Shown here: one piece after another, positions 57,182 to 64,000 of the stretch | How positions within the stretch are numbered: position 1 is the first letter of the stretch | Layout of the letters: each line of letters begins with the position of its first letter | Source of the DNA: Thysanoteuthis rhombus | Taxonomy: Eukaryota; Mollusca; Cephalopoda; Oegopsida; Thysanoteuthidae | NCBI GenBank assembly: GCA_963457665.1 | Contig: OY735202.1 | Location: 49,032,281 to 49,096,280 of the forward strand | DNA: 64,000 nt | Reading direction: 5' to 3' | Notes under the pieces: model-generated | What the model saw: the letters and a program-made list of their open reading frames with translations, nothing else | Databases searched by the model: none | Told to the model about the DNA's origin: nothing | Translations under genes and position numbers: made by a program

Positions 57182-59544
57182 ACAATGGAACAAGCTGATT
57201 CTATAGCCTCGTATGATCCTTGTTTCATTTTGTATTTGATTTGGCCTTCAAGATATAAAAAAAAAATCTAATACTGTCTGCCTCAAAACAAATTTGCTAA
57301 CCCCTGTTGTAGGGTAATTGTCAGCAACTTAGTCTAGCAACTTACCATTACTACTGTGTGGTTGAGTTCAATCTTCACTGGATATTCTACTTTTATGATC
57401 TCGTGCATAGATTAACCACATTTAGTAAATGCCTATTATACACATGTACACAGAATTCAAGAGGAATCGAATTAAACTTCTTTTCTTTTTTTTTTCTTTT
57501 TTTTTGTATATCGACATAATAATTCCATAATCCTTCATATTCTATCAAAGAGAATCTTCCACAGGATCAATGTATCTATCAATGAATGTCGACATCAACA
57601 TAGATTCCTTCAGTTTTCAAGACCAAGACAAGTAACTTATTCATTCATCGGCCCTTTTTCAATTTTTTAAAATCTTTTAATTAATCCCTACAAAAAAAAA
57701 AAAGGCACAAATATATTTGAATTCTTATGAGATTATTTTTTTCTTAATTTGTTTCAGTGGAAGGGTCCATTGTTTCAAACATTGGGTGGGAGATATCTTT
57801 ACAAAATTGTTGCTGTTGTTATAGACATGGAGCAAAAAAATCAATCCTCATTATAAAATTACGTAAGACTACAACGTGGTTTTTGGTTCTGAGTCGCGAG
57901 TTATTTTTTGGTTATATTATGAGAAAAACGTATGGAAAATGGTTTTCATTCCCTTTAAACTTTGGTTTTGCAGGATAGTGAGAATCATATGAATGTTTTC
58001 CTCTTGATTTATGTGATAAAAAATGTGCCGATTCGCCTGTTGTCCAATTGAAAATAAACTGATTTCAAATTATCACTGTCCTGGTCTTTGAAGCAAAGTC
58101 TGGAAGTAATAATTGATATTTTCTGAACTTTTAGATATAATCAATAAGAAAATAACACTTATTACCAAGGTAAGAATTTTTTTTTCCCCAAGTTGCGCAG
58201 TGTATTGGGATTTGTCCGCATTTTTCAAGTAAATCAGTCATAAAATTACTGGTAGGAGTTCTTCCCCTTCATCTAATGAATCTGGAAGAGTAATTTGCCT
58301 TGGATCTTTATTTTATCACCCGGAAGAAATTGACAAAAAATGTTTTGATATTCATTCCTTCTCCAGAAGTTCTCAATCAGTTTCAAAGAAACTTTGTTGA
58401 AGAGTAAGTGACGTGATGAGAAGTGATTAAATTGGGAGGAGGGGGGGGGTTATCTCTTTTTTTTTCATTTTTTTTCATTTTTTTTCATTCTTTTCGTTTT
58501 TTCCATCTTACATTCCTGTATTCACTCATGTCTGTCTATACAATATCTGCGAAAGTTCTCAATATATTTTTTAAATTTTGACGAAAGGTGGGCCGTAGGG
58601 TGAGGGAGAAGTGATTAAATTTTCAGGTGAATCCAGAAATGTATCTTTATAATGTGTATCTGTGTATGAAAGCTCATGCACCAAAAGACGATAGTTATTA
58701 TTGATAGCATGAAATTAGGTTGTGGACTAATAACGTGTTGAAAATTTGAATATGAATACATCAAAATCTAAAGAATTTGGTGATTATTTTCAGTTTCTCT
58801 ATATATAACTGATGGTCATAATAAGAAGAAATGTACATCCGCAGTCGTCCATTTTGAATTTCAAAATGTCCATTCTTAATGTTTTTTCTTAATCTGGATG
58901 GTTTTTAGGTGTGATTTAACCTTGTTGCCAAGATTCTACCAGCTCCTACGAAATGATAACTTCCAATTTCATATTGACTAGAAAACAAATATTTTTCAGT
59001 TTTTATAGTTTTTTTCAACCTTTAGCCTTGACTGCCTTAATTAAATGCAAGAATGGTGAGATCGGTTGATGGATGAATTGGCATATTTTCAAGGTGTACC
59101 TAGTATTATAGAGTAAATATAAGCTAAGATATAATCGTTTATATTTATCCTATCTCCACTATCTTTTATGTCTTATCTTTCCCATTTATTCGATAAAATG
59201 TTGCAATTTTTACATAGAATGCACGGGTTAACAGTTACATATTCGGATTGCTCGTACTTTAATCTACTTAGGTCACCAATCAAGCATTGTGCACACTAAA
59301 CCAATAAAGTAGTCTCAGCTCCTCGACTGATTAAGTAAATTTCCAAATTCGAAACAAAAACACGCATGATAAAACTCTTAAAATACCGACAGAGACATAT
59401 AGGTTGATCAAAACAGTGACAAGTGGGCAACATAGGACCAAACCATGACATTTCAAATTTTCGCTGCTGCGGATTCTAAATGTCGGATTTTAATACAAAT
59501 GTGATTCATTTTTTGAGCATTGTAATTGTAGATAAATGATCGTG

Positions 59545-59888
59545 CAGTAGACTCCCGTTATTATGGTACCATCGGAGATTTTGGAGTCCCCTTATAACGA
59601 ATTTTCTGTTATAACAATTTCGTTTTATAGGCAGTGTGTTGATAATGAGAAAACGTGAAGTACCAACAAAAACGACTTATTTATCTCCCCTTCGTCATCT
59701 TAATCCCCGTATGTGGTATTATTTTAAGGCTTTACTAATTTTACTTTTTAAAATAATACACCCAAATCTTTGTGAACTGTTACTGAAAACTAATCTCCGA
59801 TAATAATCTTGCGTGGATATAAAAGCAAACGTGTCGTTAGAATGCGTGAGTTACTAAAATAGTGTTGTTAGGATGCACGTTTACTGTA
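59545..59888. mobile_element. Pogo/Tigger-like MITE candidate
   Basis: Left end cagtagactcccgttatta with following 'ccccttataacgaattttct' words typical of pogo-like ends; right end reads, inverted, cagtaaacgtgcatcctaac. The first bases agree (CAGTARAC). No coding capacity. Confidence 0.4.
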
Positions 59889-59989
59889 TTTGTCTATAAC
59901 TATGTTCATGAGCTGATTCACAAACAGATACACTCACACATATCACAATATACAATAGGTCAGATTTTATACAATTCAATGTTTTCACA

Positions 59990-60235
59990 ATAAAACTAGT
60001 ATCAAGTGATTGTCTATTTCTCTTTAACCTCTCTGTCTCTTTGTGTCATCTATTCCTTACAAACGCCGTTAACCAATTTAAATCTGATCTCAGCACGAAA
60101 TTTTCCCGTCCTGAGAACTATCGACTTACGTTGCAAAATAAATATCAATAACTCTACAATTATATATACTTATTTACAAGATGAGGAAGAGCCCTCAAGT
60201 TGCATAATAAAAAATCTCACACCACTTGTTGGTAA
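59990..60235 (+). repeat. Duplicated intergenic repeat, copy 1
   Basis: Aligns with 61570-61815: 'ttccttacaaacgccgttaa', 'ccaatttaaatctgatctca', 'gagaactatcgacttacgtt', 'aattatatatacttatttac', 'ctcaagttgcataataaa'. Around 85% alike by eye, same orientation. Confidence 0.8.
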
Positions 60236-60524
60236 AACTTTCAGTACATACTTATATTTATGTAAACGGGCAATATGTCAAATTAGTTTCACATTATAGT
60301 ATCTATCCTAATCAAAAAATATTGATAACTTGTTCCGAATGCGTCCGATTCTATTATGTAAACAAAAAGTGCAACATTCATTTTTATTCGTTAATATATT
60401 CAAAAGATATAGGCCTCAAAAACTTGATCAAAATGTCTCATATACCTGAATGAATTATTCTTTCATTTTTTACATGTTAATATGGACTCCGTAACGTTCT
60501 ATAACCTTCACCTGTCTTTCATCT

Positions 60525-61040
60525 ATTGATTTTGTTGAAGTTCTTGCTGTTTTGGATTTGTTTTAACATTAACTGGAACAGTTTTTATTGCTTCGCAGAG
60601 ATCTTTGCTTGGATATTGTTTTACATCCTCATACAAATCTCATTCAATGATGGATCACAGCTGTCTTCTAAGTCGTGTTGGTTGACTTTTTCCTCGAAGG
60701 ACCCAACCTCTAGCCCAGTCGTCAGGCCTATCCAACGAAGCTCTACAATCGTCTCTCAAAAATATTGTTGAGAAATCATTTTTCTTGTATTTCTTTGCTC
60801 ATCTTTCACGTTTCTCTCATTGTGATGTTTACTTGGAGATGGTACTTAGGTTGCTAACGTGTCTTCAGCCATTGCTCTCAACAGTCTCCATCTTTGATCT
60901 CTATCAACATTCGCAACACTAGCTTCTCCGAACATTTTCTTGCTAGTCAATTCCCTTTTCTTGCTTATTACCTCTCTAATTTTTCTCAAATCTCTTTTTC
61001 TCTTGAAGCCAGTTTTTTTCTTCTTCTTATCTTGCAAATA
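60525..61040 (-). pseudogene. Coding-like minus-strand stretch, identity unknown
   Basis: A minus frame reads KKKKTGFKRKRDLRKIREVI, then SVANVDRDQRWRLLRAMAED. Further down another stretch reads VELRWIGLTTGLEVGSFEEK and SCDPSLNEICMRM with a few stops. The composition is protein-like (charged, few low-complexity runs), but I recognise no family. Possibly the linker region of an old retroelement. Confidence 0.25.
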
Positions 61041-61569
61041 CTTTCAATTTCTTTCTTGATTTTTCAGTGAAGTCTGTTCAACCTTTTGCAATTTCCAACG
61101 TTGTTTCCCCATCACTCAATAACTTTGCAGTATTTTATTTCTCTTTTCAAGTTATATCCTTCTTACTACTCATGTTGATCTTGATGTATCTGGAATGAAA
61201 TAAGAAAAAGAACGAACTCTGTTCAAAAACTGCGACATTATAAGTACAATTATTGACAGCATTCGACAACTTTTATCAACATTTGTTTCTGTAAAAAAAA
61301 CTGTTTCGTTCAAAATGAGTTTTTTCAAGTTATCTCCCGTTAAAAATGTATAATCGTTACATAAAAAAATATATATCGTCTGAAATGTAACATAATTGAA
61401 AAAGTCAAATGAAAAAATTATTTGATGTTTTATCTCTAGAATTGTTTGTTAAAAAAGGAAACACGAATTATGAGGTAAGAACAATACACTTTCTTTGCTC
61501 ACTCTTTACCAACGCTTTATCTCTCTCTCTCTCTTTCTTATCATCCCCTTCTTTTCAAGATAAATTTTC

Positions 61570-61815
61570 ACTCTTTGTTACGAACATTGTCTATCTCTGT
61601 TTAACCTCTCTCTCTCTCTCTCTCTCTTCGGGTCATCGATTCCTTACAAACGCTGTTAACCAATTTAAATCTGGTCTCAGAACGAAATTTCCCCGTTCTG
61701 AGAACTATCGACTTACGTTGCAATTTAAAATGAATATCAATAACTATACAATTATATATACTTATTTACAATATGATGAAGAGACCTCAAGTTGCATGAT
61801 AAAGAATCTCACACC
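61570..61815 (+). repeat. Duplicated intergenic repeat, copy 2
   Basis: Partner of 59990-60235. The (TC)n run at 61600-61627 has expanded where copy 1 has only ctctctgtctct. Confidence 0.8.
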
Positions 61816-63194
61816 ACAAAATAAATTACCGTACATGTTAATAAAAAAAGATATTATATGCTGAAATTCGCATGGCGTATTTATCATACGAATATGAATA
61901 TATCATGAAAACCTGACCAATAAGGATTGGTAAATACCAACTTAACTGTGAAAACACTGACCAGCATGATGAAAAATCTCATCCGCTGTAAAGCGTTGGA
62001 ACCGTCTTTTCACGTGTCGATACCTGGAATGTTTCCAGGTGATCTTAGAGTTTCTAGCATCCGACCAAAGTCTAGCTTATAAACACTGACAGGAAGAACC
62101 CTTTGATATTTGGACCCACTAAGAAAGAGATTGAGTTTATATGGACTTAAACAGAGCTTGAATTAGCTTCAATCCACACGTCTGGAAAGCGACATTTTAG
62201 TGACCGCACACACGTACATAGGAAATGACTGGCCAACTTTTCTCTCTCAACGTATGACGCTCTCCGTCAAAGTAAAGCAGATTCGTGTTTTGAAATATGG
62301 GTTCTCTTGATTAACACCGTGAAAAACGAGAATTATATCTTTTTATATCTCGTGTTAACGTCACTATACCGTAATGGTATAAGAGGGAGTTCTGCAGTTC
62401 ACGTTTTTACTAATCTTCTAAGGAATTTTTTCCATGAACGTCTCTTGCAAGACGACAAATACTGAAAAATAATTCGATTTGGTGCTGCACGCCGACACTC
62501 TTGGATTATGTGTGTGTGTGGGGGGGATCACTGGACTCTGTTAGTGAATGTATCAGTATCGGTATGAGTTCTTATCAATGATTCATCCCACATTTCCCCG
62601 CCATAGCAGACCCTTTAAACTGAGTTCAGTCGTGCATATGCCAAACCAAAATGGACAAATAGATCGCAGCAAGCTTTTGAATTTTTAAAAAGATAGCCTA
62701 ACCTCAGTATCATATAATTAGTTGATTAATTGATTGATTGATTGGCCCCAGTCAAGGTTGACAATGAGGATAACAGCTTTTTTGCTATTACCTAACATAG
62801 CTACCTTGCCTGTCTGGGCACGTAAAGTAGTTTGCCCAAGAGCTCATCACTCACTTTCCGTCGACAATTATGACATGACAGTAACGAGGCATTTTGTAAA
62901 AGAATTATGCAATGGTATTATGTGATGGTAAGAGTGTATGTAAAAGTAGATTCTTGTCTTTTCCTGAGGTCATCAAGTCTGGGGCAAAGCTGATAATAGA
63001 CCAAGGCCAGATGGGAAATGTAGGCCCCCCTTTCAAACTGCTCATTAAGTATTTTTTTTAAATCAGTGCAAAATACGTATGATTATGGGTATGTACATGC
63101 ACGTAATTAGAGTAGGCTACCTTCAAACCGTACGCCAAGGTCAAAATGGCCCAACTGGACCCCGTCCCCTCCCTAGGCCTGGGGGACATCAGTT

Positions 63195-63265
63195 TTATTC
63201 GAACGCAGTTCGCTGATTATGTTTTCCGGGCTGTGTAACTGTTACACCACCTCTCACTTTTATAT
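63195..63265 (-). repeat. tRNA-like SINE head
   Basis: Minus strand: GGTGGTGTAACAGTTACACA (box A-like), then GAACTGCGTTCGAATAA (box B-like). No CCA-proximal pairing; not a tRNA gene. Confidence 0.45.
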
Positions 63266-64000
63266 TCAGTATCTTAGCACTATATTTCCTCTCTAATTCC
63301 CAGCCGTGGCTTTAACGACCGATTGCACACGTACACCGATTAATCCTGTATGCTTTCAAGAATATCAAGTATACAGGCTGCACGACAGCTTTTTGCCAAG
63401 CAATGTTATTTATTTACCGAAATGTGTACCACAATCTGAGTCTCTAATGACAAAAAAAAAAAGTATTGATGACCATCTACGGATTGTTTTGCACTTCCTT
63501 GACGGGGAATTTTAGTATTTAGAAAAAAATCAGTTGTAAGAAATATGCGTTTGAGTACGAGAACAGATAAGCTGAATTTCTTGTAACCATATAACGTGAT
63601 ACACACATCCGAGTCGACACCGAATAAAGAAAGAGATTTGAAGAAATACAACATAGATAGGTCATAAATATAAACAAAATTCGGTTTAAGAGGCTAATTC
63701 TGCAATCATTCTGAACAATAGCAACACATAACACCTTTTTTTTTCTTTCCTTTTCCCCAGATGTTATGATGACTATCTCTTTTTTTGTTAATAAGTAGAC
63801 ATTGTTTCTGTCTTTTTCTCTTTCACGCACGTATAATCACTTTTGTCGATGATGACGACGGCGATACTTCAATGCATCCTGCTTTATCCCTACGTCAAAG
63901 GATTCTTCAGCCACACAAAAACTGTCGATATTGAAGAAGTGGCGGGAAAAGAGCACTCGGAGAAACGCTAAAAATAAAACAAAAGCTACATACTTGGTCA

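Larger units (their letters stand above)
53869..64000. other. Intergenic region downstream of TAF8
   Basis: No gene recognised on either strand. Contents: a Tc1-like relic (54960-55390), a possible fold-back element (55717-56020), (TA)n at 57147-57179, a pogo-like MITE candidate (59545-59888), a duplicated repeat (59990/61570), (TC)n at 61600-61627 and a tRNA-like SINE (63195-63265). Anonymous AT-rich sequence elsewhere, notably 56500-57100, 57750-59500 and 61900-63150. Confidence 0.6.

Overview
The window is AT-rich animal nuclear DNA: short exons with GT-AG introns, long introns full of retroelement debris, many (TA)n arrays, and no bacterial-style gene packing. The mix of repeats (RTE-like LINEs, other LINE tails, tRNA-like SINEs, a recurring AGTTATCTCCC-type motif) fits a lophotrochozoan, probably a mollusc and possibly a cephalopod. 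That placement rests on remembered repeat styles, not on a search.

Two protein-coding genes can be assembled exon by exon. They sit head to head around 44.34-44.67 kb. On the minus strand a five-exon gene covers 454-44343. It encodes a predicted 178-residue single-pass membrane protein with an N-terminal DRQPLL sorting-type motif and Sel1-like repeats after the membrane helix. All five exons join in phase, although together they make only 537 coding bases spread over almost 44 kb, so ordinary ORF lists miss it. On the plus strand a six-exon gene covers 44674-53868 and encodes TAF8, the histone-fold TFIID subunit (336 residues). The roughly 330 bp between the two start codons carries an ETS-type ACCGGAAGT site and a YY1-type AAAATGGCGG site, as expected of a shared housekeeping promoter.

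The rest is introns and intergenic DNA. Intron 4 of the Sel1 gene (0.55-7.7 kb) holds copies of a TA-associated dispersed repeat, a LINE reverse-transcriptase fragment and simple repeats. Intron 3 (7.8-30.1 kb) is the transposon-rich part: a nearly full but decayed RTE-like LINE (about 14.2-16.9 kb), four partial LINEs of the same kind, a different LINE C-terminal region interrupted by (TAA)n, a fragment of a LINE with a restriction-like-endonuclease C-terminus, nested insertions, and several tandem or inverted repeats. Intron 2 holds a close inverted pair of SINE-like copies. Intron 1 holds a larger inverted repeat and members of a roughly 450 bp dispersed family (here called family B). The TAF8 introns hold more of these families and one small MITE. 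Past TAF8 (53.9-64 kb) there is no recognisable gene, only a decayed Tc1-like transposase piece, a pogo-like MITE candidate, a duplicated 230 bp repeat and tRNA-like SINE debris.

No RNA gene, CRISPR array or prokaryotic feature was found. The most noteworthy items are the small membrane-anchored Sel1 protein, its shared promoter with TAF8, and the inverted repeats inside its introns that should fold into long double-stranded RNA.
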